From assembly GCA_035544675.1 (NCBI GenBank), contig DATKCA010000207.1:1-64000 (forward strand): a stretch of DNA of 64,000 nucleotides. Reading direction: 5' to 3'. The notes below the pieces were generated by a model. The model saw nothing but the letters and a program-made list of their open reading frames with translations, was not told the origin of the DNA and did no database searches. A program made the position numbers and the translations under genes. Position 1 is the stretch's first letter. Every line of letters begins with the position of its first letter. The stretch comes from DATKCA01 sp035544675. GTDB taxonomy: Bacteria; Acidobacteriota; Thermoanaerobaculia; Gp7-AA8. Shown here piece after piece: positions 34,001-39,100 of this stretch.

Positions 34001-36766
34001 CGGCCTGATCGTCGCACCATCACCACTCCCGCGCTCAGGACGATCCTGCGGGAGTACGAATACAACGATGCAAACGATCTGCTCAAGCGGATGGCAGTGG
34101 TGGCCAACGGCGTCACGGTCGCGGGATCCGAGGTCGAGTTCGATGGTCTCCAGCGGTCGAGGGCGCGGCTACTCGGACTGTCCGGCGGCTCTCGTTTCAA
34201 TGCATGGACGTATGACGTACGGAGCCGCCTCGAGGGATCGCTCCTCGGACTCGATAGGGAGGCCGCGCCGCAGAGTGAGGAATTGACCGCTGGTGATTTC
34301 CGGACGAACCTCCGGAGAACGCCGAGTACTCCCTTCGATCCTCCGTCGATCGGCTTCGACGAGGATCCCGCCGGTGGACACAAGATCAAACTCATGCGAC
34401 GTGGCACAGTCGTCGAGGAATTCGAGTTCACTGGAGGAGAGCGGATTGAAGACGGCCGATTCTCCTACGAGTACGACGCTAAAGGCCGACTCGCTTCCGT
34501 GACGCAGAAGACGAGCGGGCCGATCATCCGACGAGTGAAATACTCATACGACGGCGGAGGCCATCTCGTCGGGCGGAGAGCCGAGTACGCGAATGTGACG
34601 GGTACTGATCCTCCGGAACAGGATGCATGGAAACTCGAGGATCGCGCCGACATTCTGGCCTCCGATGCACTCCCCGCAGAGACCACGTTCGTATGGGACC
34701 CCATCACCGATGTCCTGGTCGCTTTGTTCAGGACCGGAGCAAGCAAGAATCCTGACATCGATGCCAACGGCGGGCTGTTGCGGCAGATCATTCATGGCGG
34801 GGTAGGTCACGACGATCCGCTGGAGATAGCAACTGTCGATGTCGCGTCGACTTCCGGAGTGAGCCGGCTTTACCCGATCTATGACGAGGCCGGCGCCAGC
34901 TCTCTCCAATTGATTCTCAACGATGACGGCCAGATTGTGTCGCGGAGCGTAATCGCCGGCCCCTATGGTGAGGATCAGGCGATCCTGGCCGGACCGGCCG
35001 TTGACAGAGTGCAGGTCACGGCACGTAACGACGACTCCGGAAACCTCGTATCTGTCGAGATTCTGATGCGGTCGACGGAGCGCGTCGCGCAGTCGGCCGT
35101 TGCTTCGGGGTTCCGTCTGGCGACCGTGAACAGCGATGGCACCGTGGCCGGCACGGGTGGCGGCGTCGCCGCTCTCGATGGCGAATCCACCGTGACGTGG
35201 CGACTCACCGGGTCAGAATGGAATGCACTCGTGTCCGCGGGTACCGCGTTGTCCATCGCTGCGACCAAAGACGCGCGCGGTGAGACGTGGACATCGTCGG
35301 CGACGTTCCTCGCCGCTCCTGCGTGGGCGGTCTCCACGAAACCGGTATTCACGAGCGCTCAACTCCCGGTGGAAGTACGAGAGTCACTGGCCGGTCTCGC
35401 ACAGTGGCTTGCCTCGATACCGCCAGGCGGCGAAAAGACGAACACTCTGTACGAAGTGCCAACTCTATACGCCCTGGGCGTGCCCCGTCTGGAGACGGAA
35501 GTGGCCTTCCCGGCCGGCGACCCACAGATCCTCATCGTCGCATCGGCGTTCCACGCGCATCCATTCCAGGATCCGATGACTGCGAAGAATTTCGTTCGCG
35601 CTCGCTGGTTCGACCTTCGGACGGGAACCTGGCTCACGCCTGATCCTTCCGGCTACATCGACAGCTCGAACCTTTACGCGTACGCAGGCGGCGACCCGGT
35701 CAACGCGATCGATCCAACCGGCAACTGCACCGACCCGCGAAAGGCAGAGTGCCGACGGTACATGTGGACGTTCACGAAGATCTTTGTGCCTGACTTCGCA
35801 TCTGGTGTCGCGGAAGTGGGCGCGAACATCATTACCCTCGGTGGCTACTCTGGCGTGAAGCGGGCGTATGAGCGCGGCGACCTCACCGGTTCGGCGTCGG
35901 TCGGCGAAGCCTACGTACTTGGCCTCGCCAATGCGGTGACGCTCGGCTGGTACAACACGGCGATCGACACGATGGAGCAGGGTGGCTCCGTCTCCGAGGC
36001 CACGAAAACATGGGCATTGGAGACGAGCGGTCACACCGGCATTTCTGAGGGAGCGGAATTGGCCGCCGAAGGCAAATGGCTCGAGGGAACGGGTCGCTTC
36101 GCCGAAGGTGTGTCGTCGGGACTCGGTCTGATCATTGGTGCTCGGACGAGCGCCAGCAGAGTCAGAGGTCAACCTGTGACTCCATCCGGTCGCAACGGTG
36201 CCGCACGCAGTGCCCCCGCGAGCACCGCCGCGGCTACGCCGCCGGCCGCTGCCGCAGGTACTCGGTCCGGTGCTGGTGCGCCGCCTGCTGGCGGATCCGG
36301 CCCGCGGACCGGTGCGGGATCGCCTGCCAGTGGCGGCGGCACTGGCGCAGCCGCTTCGGGTGCTCCAGCGCCAACCGTTCGGTATGACCCGTCCGTTACG
36401 CGCTATCGGGACATCAAGACCGGGCGATTTGTCGCTGGCCGTAATCTTCCTTTCCCTGGGAACGCCGGGTTCGCGTCACGGTCAAGAGCCGTACTCAGCC
36501 CAGGTACGGTGATCGACCGCTATGGCCGGCCCAGTGGACGGTACGCGGGCACACCCGGCGCCTCGATCTCCGATAGAGGACTGCCTCCCGGGTCGGAGGC
36601 GCTCGAGTACCACCGATATCGAGTGGTCAGGGAAGTGCCTGTCGACAAAGGACCGGCGGCTCGTGTTCCCGAGTTCGGAGCCGACGGTGGCGCCATTCAA
36701 TACCTCTTCGATAAACCGATTGAGCAGCTCGTGCGAGACGGCGTGCTGGAGATCGTCAAACCATAA
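19064..36766 (+). CDS. Giant secreted RHS/YD-repeat polymorphic toxin with C-terminal TNT (NAD+ glycohydrolase) domain, 5900 aa
   Basis: Residues 1-22 are a Sec signal peptide (MTRMKRVVFSAGLMLLAAAA, then FAQ). Residues about 25-250 resemble a LamG/concanavalin-like domain. About 260-1450 is a string of bacterial Ig-like repeats with D-K/R-T-x-P and D-x-A-G-N signatures. Big_5-like domains follow, then a carboxypeptidase-regulatory domain near 1770, and a propeller-like stretch at about 3080-3700. The RHS/YD shell spans about 3905-5553 and closes with the RHS core (RARWFDLRTGTWLTPDPSG to NAIDPTG, 5512-5553). A helical pretoxin region and an Ala/Pro/Gly-rich linker lead to the TNT domain (about 5805-5900). 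TNT enzymes destroy NAD+ in target cells. Residues matching the CpnT active site as I recall it are R5819, Y5827, R5838, H5850 and Q5879. The following small gene overlaps its stop and is the likely immunity gene. Export by Sec, with no visible PAAR, LXG or WXG module, is unusual for an RHS toxin. Confidence 0.92.
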   Translation: MTRMKRVVFSAGLMLLAAAAFAQTAPPEVSFSENFQSYKTQANPPGWIDSSVGNPRPEAAGLYKTWPDPTEAKAGVNVVYGTKQASGKPEGRNPRIGTFSTLSTLSFSGQGRFEYRGRILRTSADSRIGLSFFSSYPELDQYYLVGLWSPLSGTGLTMQLFGFGAGAITGTVDSGQSIDPDRWYRFLIQVDDVNDETRIRARFWPDGTAEPETFSIEAVDDGATRLRSGRIGLWAAVKGEAYFDDIAAKSPVDHTPPTITLLESGNPLPDGSKFNRDAVPEIQVTDDLSAFTYTATLDGLPYTSLTPVPVEGWHTLLVTAVDGPGNVSTLQVKFLVDKTPPVVLIREGTNPFPPGFYFNRDVIAGALVTDVSQTAIAATLDGAPYLLGTAITTEGNHSIAVTATDEVGWSTTAGPIEFVIDKTAPVITFTSHANDQLLSIARATLTGGSDDAVTMTVGGAAAVVAANGFTSAELALLEGENTIAATAVDRAGNIGTATLRLIVDTRGPAVAFTSPNAAACLDTSTLQVTGTAADARLDSVKVTIGTTAVDATFDATGNWTASIPVPEEGKKLITVEATDKAGHSISASRTVVIDRTAPAIEVRANGQAFTSTITNRPVALFVTATDADPNVTTTITLDGAPYVAGTSVTAEGKHVVAVTSTDCAGHTSEKSVEFTLDLTPPTIRSFNPPDGGIVGTMPVSLAAVTDPDVATVVVSDTALSATPAADGSFTIPAVPFAEGLNRFTLVATDRAGNSSTVPYTVTIRTVAPIVEIRESGLEIPAGALFNRPITPTLRAVDLQATVSATLNGSPFPSGTTITADGDYTLRATATDSLGHIGTAEATFTIDRTPPVVKITSPATGIVQADRVEVRGNAGDSVSATVNGQPVTLAADGSFIVESVLLDVGENTISATGRDRAGNNGRDDVVVTRDDLSAGILLTYPPDRSRTNRPAIDVIGRLLTPNRGTVVRIGTTDVPVDSTGAFRLNAYQLIEGENTITATATATNGRETSASTRVTVDLTPPALTILESEQPLTEGARFAERAVISLQASDAAGAVTTELTIDGSPVSTAPFTVTSTGGHSAIAIARDLAGNETRAERTFFVGTAGGGAAGCALTGFDPADGAVVLSNTVTLTGRSGGAIGVKVNGVPAVVADGAFLATMELSSEGPNLITIVCTDGDGNPTGTQATMTMQRVTGDPSVSIDTPAEDFVSGQESIGVTGTVGAGVVSADVNGVAATINGADSSVPRSFSVAGVRLADGLNVLVARGRNAAGRAATASRRGLYIKDAPAVSITSPAANTTTGSPGISISGTWSDLDPATLALGSGAPVQFTRSSDTAGTFVADGVPLNNGSQTITVTGRDRLNRMATSSVAVTLVSGAPGITISQPANHASFGGGSTSVTVSGNFQAASGSIVDVNGVTAELTGASYSASVPFSTLPGGITPIVARVTEPSGTSASASIAVTQYADAPRVIESFPPPDAAQVDSGALVLVLFSQPMDVATAGAAFRLEDGSGAPVSGTPFLDKDVLTFAPATLLQPGGRYTLRVGTAATNLAGTPLAAAYSAAFTVTSTAPATPPSLTPLSSAVCGQSITIAGSTTPAARVRLESGTLILNAVADASGAFSFTYPISGQSGFALARVRVVGADGSVSPAAELEIRIDCSGPQVLNASYDRTVNKLTVQFSEPIDPASATVGSGNAIVLTLDDGSTTAATAAVSGSVVILTPAVDLTAKSFSLTITTAIQDVLGNRLVAPFSHAFAVGGEQPVAGDGSGFISGEVYDATTGRPLPGAAINIDVAAGSPVTTAADARGRYLVRLREGAHTIQASLAGYTTVWREIIVPPGAGVVPIDIRLTRRGEAQTSNGSPMALTHGGDTAVTGAIDLSVSQLDSGRTITLTAVGGQALMGLLPLGWSPLGSAEIAIDASDAAAPLSAQLTFNVPSGAITAAAQNLTAVQFNAARDEWTVVTPVVNVPADGRVTLPITMSGAYALVYADKTGPPPLPVAGDVLRGVRAPEPAALALVKRDFTLDPPIVLPSGRAVATLRIEGAAEFPSGTAVQAYIDEELRLADGSRLLEPPFATDLLLYRTLDGELGIAAFHLAPSERATQVVLETGVERIRVFPYPGRLDRGTLIGSEGGRVPADDRVSVDIPAGAVPEPLRATATALTASDLTAIGTVAGFRVVGGFHLTLQRATEAPPVDFDGDGVPDPLGPPELFVPARVTFTADASQMPGANAQVILAELLDVTPYGRMMRLAVPMVLVDGSQVRFTTASIDRSVLPVDGVMREGRYALLAAEAPIAFATGTVRLLGPNGRLLGDARVLDNVLGVAELTRQNGIYNIPVPARPAAPFTLTPRHTTTGQGASYTHAAQVDPAAVVRVDLALVPQPPVLGSVVVLKGEPPSQAALGAGTVTRDVALTTNIRASFTPAIDPASVTADSIRVTDALTGARVSGSAAADGTVAVVWTLTAGERLKPNGRYIVEIAASIRGANGTTLSSAATFSFATITQILNTEVNRDRIRISIPDANGFARITAVAGALPAGWQAVAVRRNIDFNERYQATAANDGSFSFMIGNGPLASDRITIADLIDLQVINSAGNVAAIFPLTPFTSEDGKSFVAPAGAAVRFTTPEGFTLEVPEGAFDVATVISMTGTTKQAFLDIPSLEQENEYFGSVQIDFEGEAKKPLKFEAPVPSGFDPAGRTLILAEKYMSSVGPRLVMVDLLKVENGKFVSDGQPAVNAVVIGKGLQQRTTQTLVGSQFVKYLNYVRRSGAYMYLDIKVYGIGGAVGFAVMEGLQANYDLMWDIYFSYIIPHVQVYERGGAILPIITGRPFTVTGIDPGTGLQAFRRTYDPVPFGEPGTVTPIASAEENDGGPYPVFGGPFRVEMLDLDVEEVDVRSIRNFIIRLQNGTVTVSQGIPAEPPTTAIELLNVSKGTKVSGNAGTVLTTGADLGDRIVLLIEQNEVDPDSPISIVFNEPIVTGESDEPDAVDEFLRNLFKVEHAPNPGNGEPYFSDITPQVRFETDSGDRRVNIRLPSALQSEARYRITLKGTITDITTDGPGLKLGTGTIEVNGNRVAVGGGSDLVLQFDVRKPAGVLNTFTALSVGLVRGMELAGNVLLVAGTNAGLLGFDMSNPTVAQPPQLAMVPGPPTAVEHLSVHVDRHNRVYSTAQQPIAGVFRSYRVEDFADGGDVKIWGSTIISWKIGYSQSIGLPSNTVVSDRPESLPWRIKVILQDDEETFENRDEFIAAGGSPGPLFPDDIQQLTFTTGNDSQYAVQRITVENLTLDMKWSGDATDSGPAVISNIIARKTDRMRLIRNLKTYAIVAHLGYGVGIYDANAIESNRQLGLGPTSPGRIQEQLVLTAGKIDRNCLNGTPDYGIVEGYLPTDVELNGTDSGKLYALSTDPHRGVLDLDITLPSNTHAGTYDDDCVQRPSPNTGGLLLRTSPPGFEAERMVALRGAIGNPIIHFSNLARFTWSVSAADNLKGLRGTEQGRAAQREYMLVSGHGLGLIVVDIGSNPVIIPPFPLRNENIADVIWIPGGAVSARVYQSANVAVVLDRAGRALVVDLSRIDERWDEKGNWVDGLFPTVRKALGSPGNDPYGPGADDPRILWKSPPGVGGGSVPPVFDPYTGMLYAGNFQKVSVMAALDPKVRVKVNLGEQTGLADVGGIVPLGIEPPQNIQDIIDSAPACVEQELACKDNGSLGVFRIEVALPGNMTDALTLSSNELRLALESERVAGAITEQTPAGFPRAHLRRTRRDGSAEAEGRAASNFKFKRIVPDALAGALRHQRGYNRFVSPWIVAIADPRASEEYDWRGATLQEKKEAGCYQCERPKHLKGKTEQDGIYELYTNGRFVTVRPELIGGGTIFDGTQYTYLGQNKRMLGSFVTIMADTVRPTEVLVAGQNAPVANGALQQTTFLHSGELSATTVDLDAGGRAGFNVTFDRTYRARTLGGSVFGQGWDSSLLRRLRALPNGDVEYRDGAEVWRFRIKDGSYESPKGLFLKLSRTANGWTIVDQSWRVTDFDDLGRIVSHADEFFEPSVPDSGNIIRFVYDEAGLLSEIVDPVRRSSRLQYWKESEAGAEGAYPGVLKEIVDWRERKLNFHYDATAGTLTRVKLPEVANSTGSRPTVEYAYSAGGSSYSDRLELRSNLESIRDPQHVAAGGAPRVRFTYSTGGGFLRDRVIAQQWGTDESASFTYESPTSVTTIDVFGQSRKYTLTEPPKNYFDDRQHVLSAIEGGVTVSSTPLGELPTAVTAAQPATTSTDRTVTFAYDAEGLVTTETLSGVRSIEYTYKDVRRAAPGFVLLSATKKPLAGSAAQITEALTYQSGPNLSTFVSGMTANGLAVEAPEASRKQLDVASSNNSINETETFDINGLLTELVSSGGTDSAGSGTSASAEFAGTTAAKHERARITKVDEGGLATEISYPGPDRSIETDGRGVVTSTDYDTWDRPVHITVAGTGVNVDERFEYDATGRLVKHVRKQGEADVTKTYDYDVMGRPTRLTLDNVADSGMLTRTIEYNIPGRTIVTRHPGGAVTTLRLDSLGRKVSRETTTGGSPITDYFAYDLLDNVVFTTDLFDATAVAYDAHGRAVGVKGLDGGRTTATHDAWGRPTEIANADSGEKLLSRSVLEYAAAGRLRSVNTTVDQAQSRVTSFAWDGASRTTGISSSGRAAKTRYDSASRLLGIEAGSGSALSVSTAFLSAEVSGHSGRLPQTAAAKEKSGAAYQLGLEYNTLGQITADRLGDLEWTTEFDQLGNMTAAQAPNRAARTFEYDSRGVLKRETIAGGGAKNYAYHPTGALVTFTDPANEVTETVNDLIGRPTRRVYKDGTDEEIVWEGRRVKSITDRKGRVQSFTYDAKGKISEIKSATGTLLDKITYDDAGRVTSWANDDAIIEFSDFDFEGHPRRTRQSRLRDGEVIDSYTQDHTWNVHGERTSWTMPSYEDFDSSNSWTESIQQSYDAAGNITRIERSLHAGVGGVFLDADYRNKGRPDRRTITTPALRTILREYEYNDANDLLKRMAVVANGVTVAGSEVEFDGLQRSRARLLGLSGGSRFNAWTYDVRSRLEGSLLGLDREAAPQSEELTAGDFRTNLRRTPSTPFDPPSIGFDEDPAGGHKIKLMRRGTVVEEFEFTGGERIEDGRFSYEYDAKGRLASVTQKTSGPIIRRVKYSYDGGGHLVGRRAEYANVTGTDPPEQDAWKLEDRADILASDALPAETTFVWDPITDVLVALFRTGASKNPDIDANGGLLRQIIHGGVGHDDPLEIATVDVASTSGVSRLYPIYDEAGASSLQLILNDDGQIVSRSVIAGPYGEDQAILAGPAVDRVQVTARNDDSGNLVSVEILMRSTERVAQSAVASGFRLATVNSDGTVAGTGGGVAALDGESTVTWRLTGSEWNALVSAGTALSIAATKDARGETWTSSATFLAAPAWAVSTKPVFTSAQLPVEVRESLAGLAQWLASIPPGGEKTNTLYEVPTLYALGVPRLETEVAFPAGDPQILIVASAFHAHPFQDPMTAKNFVRARWFDLRTGTWLTPDPSGYIDSSNLYAYAGGDPVNAIDPTGNCTDPRKAECRRYMWTFTKIFVPDFASGVAEVGANIITLGGYSGVKRAYERGDLTGSASVGEAYVLGLANAVTLGWYNTAIDTMEQGGSVSEATKTWALETSGHTGISEGAELAAEGKWLEGTGRFAEGVSSGLGLIIGARTSASRVRGQPVTPSGRNGAARSAPASTAAATPPAAAAGTRSGAGAPPAGGSGPRTGAGSPASGGGTGAAASGAPAPTVRYDPSVTRYRDIKTGRFVAGRNLPFPGNAGFASRSRAVLSPGTVIDRYGRPSGRYAGTPGASISDRGLPPGSEALEYHRYRVVREVPVDKGPAARVPEFGADGGAIQYLFDKPIEQLVRDGVLEIVKP
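30800..35722 (+). other. RHS/YD-repeat shell and RHS core region of giant 2
   Basis: Residues about 3913-5553 contain many YD-type repeats (for example FEYDATGRLVKHVRK, YDYDVMGRPTRLTLD, FAYDLLDNVVFTTD). They end with the hallmark core NLYAYAGGDPVNAIDPTG. In RHS and Tc toxins this region forms a hollow shell that encloses the C-terminal toxin, and the core D-P-x-G motifs are the site of autoproteolysis. Base composition is visibly lower in GC here than in the preceding Ig-like part. Confidence 0.9.
36476..36763 (+). other. TNT toxin domain of giant 2
   Basis: Residues about 5805-5900. The motif series is DRYGRPSGRY, then DRGLPPGS, EYHRY, and FGADGGAIQY. The spacing R-8-Y and R-12-H equals that of R757/Y765 and R780/H792 in mycobacterial CpnT/TNT as I remember it, and H-29-Q is one residue shorter than H792/Q822. 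The domain ends four residues after a typical LVRDGVLEIV tail. The family hydrolyses NAD+ (and NADP+). Confidence 0.88.
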
Positions 36767-37011
36767 TGGGATACGACTTCACTCCGATGGCTATCGAACT
36801 GTCGGACAAGGTGCCGATTCCGAATGGAAGTGATTTGTTCTACGAATGCTTGCGGTGTTCGGATGTGATTCCATCGCTGCCGAGGGACAACATCGGTTGT
36901 ACCTGCGGCAATGTCTTCGTGGACATCGATGCTTATCGCGTAGCCATCGATGATTATTCGAAGATCCGGGTACTTCGGCGAACGAAAAGCAAGCGCGGAG
37001 GCGCGTCTTAG
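36766..37011 (+). CDS. Candidate immunity protein for the TNT toxin (81 aa)
   Basis: The ATG at 36766 shares its A with the TAA stop of the toxin gene (TAATG), the usual close coupling of a toxin with its immunity gene. The protein is small and cytoplasmic, with no signal peptide or membrane segment. It contains two cysteine pairs, CLRC and CTC, about 17 residues apart (YECLRCSDVIPS and NIGCTCGNVFVD), suggesting a small zinc-ribbon-like fold, and ends in a basic tail. I see no resemblance to the larger mycobacterial immunity factor IFT. Small C-x2-C proteins of this look occur next to RHS loci elsewhere, from general recollection. A 60-base sample (36901-36960) is 50% GC, well below the flanking genes, so the pair was probably acquired together. 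The ATG at 36787 is an alternative start. Function is inferred from position. Confidence 0.75.
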   Translation: MGYDFTPMAIELSDKVPIPNGSDLFYECLRCSDVIPSLPRDNIGCTCGNVFVDIDAYRVAIDDYSKIRVLRRTKSKRGGAS

Positions 37012-37025
37012 AGAGTGCGAACCAC

Positions 37026-37622
37026 ATGCTCCGGTTCCTCATCACATCGATAATCTCCATCCTCCTCCCTCCCAGCGCCCTCGCCCAGACCTACGAAGTC
37101 GCTCCCTTCCTCGGCTGGCAGGAAGGCGGGGCCGTCTCTCTCGCCGAGGAAGACACCGGCCTCGACGGCGCGCCCGTGTTTGGTGTCATGCTGACAATGG
37201 ATCGCGGCGCGGGGCGCAAGGCCGATCTCGTTCTCTCCGCGCAGCGCACGCGCGCGGAACGCGTCGAGCCGTTCGAGCCACCCATCTCCGCGGACGTCAC
37301 CATCGCCTATGCGCACATGGGCGGGCGCTATCACTGGCGGCCCGAGGACCGTGTCGATCCTTACGTCGCGGTCACGGCCGGCGGAACCTGGCTGGAGCTG
37401 CGTGACCGGTCCGGCGTGGCGTTGTCGTTCGCGGCCGGCATTGGCGCAGACGTCCGCATCACGCCGCGCACAGCGATTCGCTTCGACGGCCGCTTCTACA
37501 CCACGCTCGGCGCGGACCGGCTCGACATCGGCTGCGCGGGCGCGATCGACTGCGTGGGCTTCGCCAGCGGCAACGCTCTGACGCAATTCACGGCCTCGAC
37601 CGGAATCGTCTTCCGATTCTGA
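37026..37622 (+). CDS. Small outer-membrane beta-barrel-like protein
   Basis: This is a 198-residue protein with a Sec signal peptide (MLRFLITSIISILLPPSALA, cut before QTYEV). The mature part has alternating beta strands (EVAPFLGWQEGG, VTIAYAHMGGRYHWR, VDPYVAVTAGGTWLEL) and ends with an aromatic C-terminal residue (ASTGIVFRF), the typical end of barrel proteins folded by BAM. The size fits the eight-stranded OmpA/OmpX-like class. It starts 14 bases after the immunity candidate and may share its transcript, but it need not be part of the toxin system. The two cysteines in DIGCAGAIDCVGF could form a disulfide in an extracellular loop. Confidence 0.75.
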   Translation: MLRFLITSIISILLPPSALAQTYEVAPFLGWQEGGAVSLAEEDTGLDGAPVFGVMLTMDRGAGRKADLVLSAQRTRAERVEPFEPPISADVTIAYAHMGGRYHWRPEDRVDPYVAVTAGGTWLELRDRSGVALSFAAGIGADVRITPRTAIRFDGRFYTTLGADRLDIGCAGAIDCVGFASGNALTQFTASTGIVFRF

Positions 37623-37651
37623 GACGCTTTTCGACTATCGTGCGCGGTGAC

Positions 37652-38584
37652 ATGCGCAACCGCCCCGAACCACGCCTCGACGGCGTCCTCCTCGTCGACA
37701 AGAAACAAGGCCTCACCTCCCACGACGTCGTCGAGAAGTTCCGCCGCCGCGCCAACGTCAAGAAAGTCGGCCACACCGGCACCCTCGACCCCCTCGCCAC
37801 CGGCCTCCTCGTCCTCTGCATCGGCAAAGCCACACGCCTCCAGAACTACCTCATGGGCATGGAGAAAACCTACGAGGGCACCGTCCAGTTCGGCTGGGCC
37901 ACCGACTCGTACGATGCCGAAGGCGAGCCGGTTGGCGAAACCAACGAAGCCGACATCAGCGCGATCGACCTCGCCCCGCACGTCCAGAAATTCATCGGCG
38001 AGATCGAGCAGATGCCGCCCGCATTCTCCGCGAAGAAAATCGGCGGCGTCCGCGCCTACGAGCTGGCCCGGAAGGGGGAGACCCCCGCCCTCACCCCCAA
38101 GCGCGTGACCGTCTACGACTTCGAGATCCTCCGCAAGAGCGGCTCGACCGCCGACTTCCGCGTTCGCTCCTCGGCCGGCACCTACATGCGCTCGCTCGCC
38201 CACGACCTCGGCACCTCGACCGGAGTCCCCGCACACCTCAAATCGTTGCGCCGCACGGCCATCGGCCGCTTCAACGTCGCCGATGCCATCACGTACGAGG
38301 CTCTGGAAGGTGCGCCGGTCAGCGAGATCGTCCGCGCGCCGCACTTTCAGTCGCTCTCCGACATCGACCTCCCTCTGGCCAGGCTCCGCATCGACTGGAG
38401 CCAGCAGGGGAAGATGATGAACGGGCAGGGCGTGATCATGACCCCGGCCGTTCACGTCAGCAAAGGCGACCTTCTTGCTCTGGGGAACCCCGAGGACCAG
38501 CTCGTTGCCATCGGCGAGGTCGTGAATGTGCTTCGGGAGGGCGGCCCCGTGGAGGTCAAGCCGAAGGTCGTTCTGGCGGGCTGA
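37652..38584 (+). CDS. truB: tRNA pseudouridine(55) synthase TruB
   Basis: TruB converts U55 of the T-loop of tRNAs to pseudouridine in the cytoplasm. The TruB signature is clear: GVLLVDKKQGLTSHDVV near the start, then KVGHTGTLDPLATGLL with the catalytic Asp at residue 46. A second conserved block YEGTVQFGWATDSYDAEGEP follows, and a PUA-like C-terminal segment. The frame extends to a GTG at 37640, but the ATG at 37652 gives the normal N-terminus. The protein has 310 residues, normal for the family. The order truB-rpsO-pnp is a classical conserved cluster. The gene follows the barrel protein by 29 bases. Confidence 0.97.
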   Translation: MRNRPEPRLDGVLLVDKKQGLTSHDVVEKFRRRANVKKVGHTGTLDPLATGLLVLCIGKATRLQNYLMGMEKTYEGTVQFGWATDSYDAEGEPVGETNEADISAIDLAPHVQKFIGEIEQMPPAFSAKKIGGVRAYELARKGETPALTPKRVTVYDFEILRKSGSTADFRVRSSAGTYMRSLAHDLGTSTGVPAHLKSLRRTAIGRFNVADAITYEALEGAPVSEIVRAPHFQSLSDIDLPLARLRIDWSQQGKMMNGQGVIMTPAVHVSKGDLLALGNPEDQLVAIGEVVNVLREGGPVEVKPKVVLAG

Positions 38585-38605
38585 TGGGCATGACCCCGCG
38601 CGGGA

Positions 38606-38634
38606 TTGATTTTGCCCCCACCCGCTGTTATGGT
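38606..38634 (+). promoter_or_regulatory. Candidate promoter of rpsO
   Basis: TTGATT at 38606-38611, a 17-base spacer, and TATGGT at 38629-38634, about 60 bases before the rpsO start. This separates rpsO transcription from truB. An A/T-rich leader (about 38641-38694) follows. Confidence 0.5.
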
Positions 38635-38694
38635 GTCCCGATTTGATAAAGACGGATACCGTTTTACGGGTTAAACGCTTAAGGAGAAACGATT

Positions 38695-38964
38695 TTGCCC
38701 ACGACCAAGCAGCAGAAAACTGAGCTCATCACCTCGTACGCGACGCACGAGGGTGACACGGGCTCGCCGGAAGTGCAGATCGCGCTTCTCTCCAACCGGA
38801 TCACGTACCTGACCGAGCACTTCAAGTCCCACGCGAAGGACCATCACAGCCGCCGCGGGCTCCTGAAGCTCGTCGGCCGCCGTCGCCGCCTTCTGGACTA
38901 TCTGAAGAGCACCGATGTCGAGCGCTACCGCACGATCATCGACAAACTCGGCATCCGCAAGTAA
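38695..38964 (+). CDS. rpsO: 30S ribosomal protein S15
   Basis: This 89-residue protein has the usual S15 length and pattern: [23 protein letters not shown], then the [23 protein letters not shown] helix that binds 16S rRNA. S15 is a primary binder that organises the central domain of the small subunit. The start is TTG at 38695, supported by a strong AAGGAG at 38681-38686 eight bases upstream; no ATG is available at that point. A promoter lies upstream, and a rho-independent terminator follows 14 bases after the stop. Confidence 0.98.
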   Translation: MPTTKQQKTELITSYATHEGDTGSPEVQIALLSNRITYLTEHFKSHAKDHHSRRGLLKLVGRRRRLLDYLKSTDVERYRTIIDKLGIRK

Positions 38965-38978
38965 CCGCAGACGATTCG

Positions 38979-39005
38979 AGGACAGGCGCCCTGCCTGTTC
39001 TTTTT
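38979..39005 (+). terminator. Rho-independent terminator after rpsO
   Basis: AGGACAGGC (38979-38987), loop GCCCT, and GCCTGTTCT (38993-39001) pair with one G-U pair. A run of T follows to 39005. Confidence 0.85.
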
Positions 39006-39061
39006 GTTGCAAACCCCTCCGGCCGGATCCCATCGTTCGGCCCCAGCGGAAAAACAAAGCG

Positions 39062-39087
39062 GCGTGAGGTGATGAGTGGTCTCACGC
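39062..39087 (+). promoter_or_regulatory. Leader hairpin upstream of pnp
   Basis: GCGTGAG (39062-39068) and CTCACGC (39081-39087) form a perfect 7-bp stem with a 12-base loop, ending 13 bases before the pnp start and just ahead of the GAAGGGA ribosome-binding sequence. In E. coli the pnp leader is cleaved by RNase III and used for autoregulation, so a similar role is possible here (inference). Confidence 0.45.
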
Positions 39088-39100
39088 ACCGAAGGGAAAC

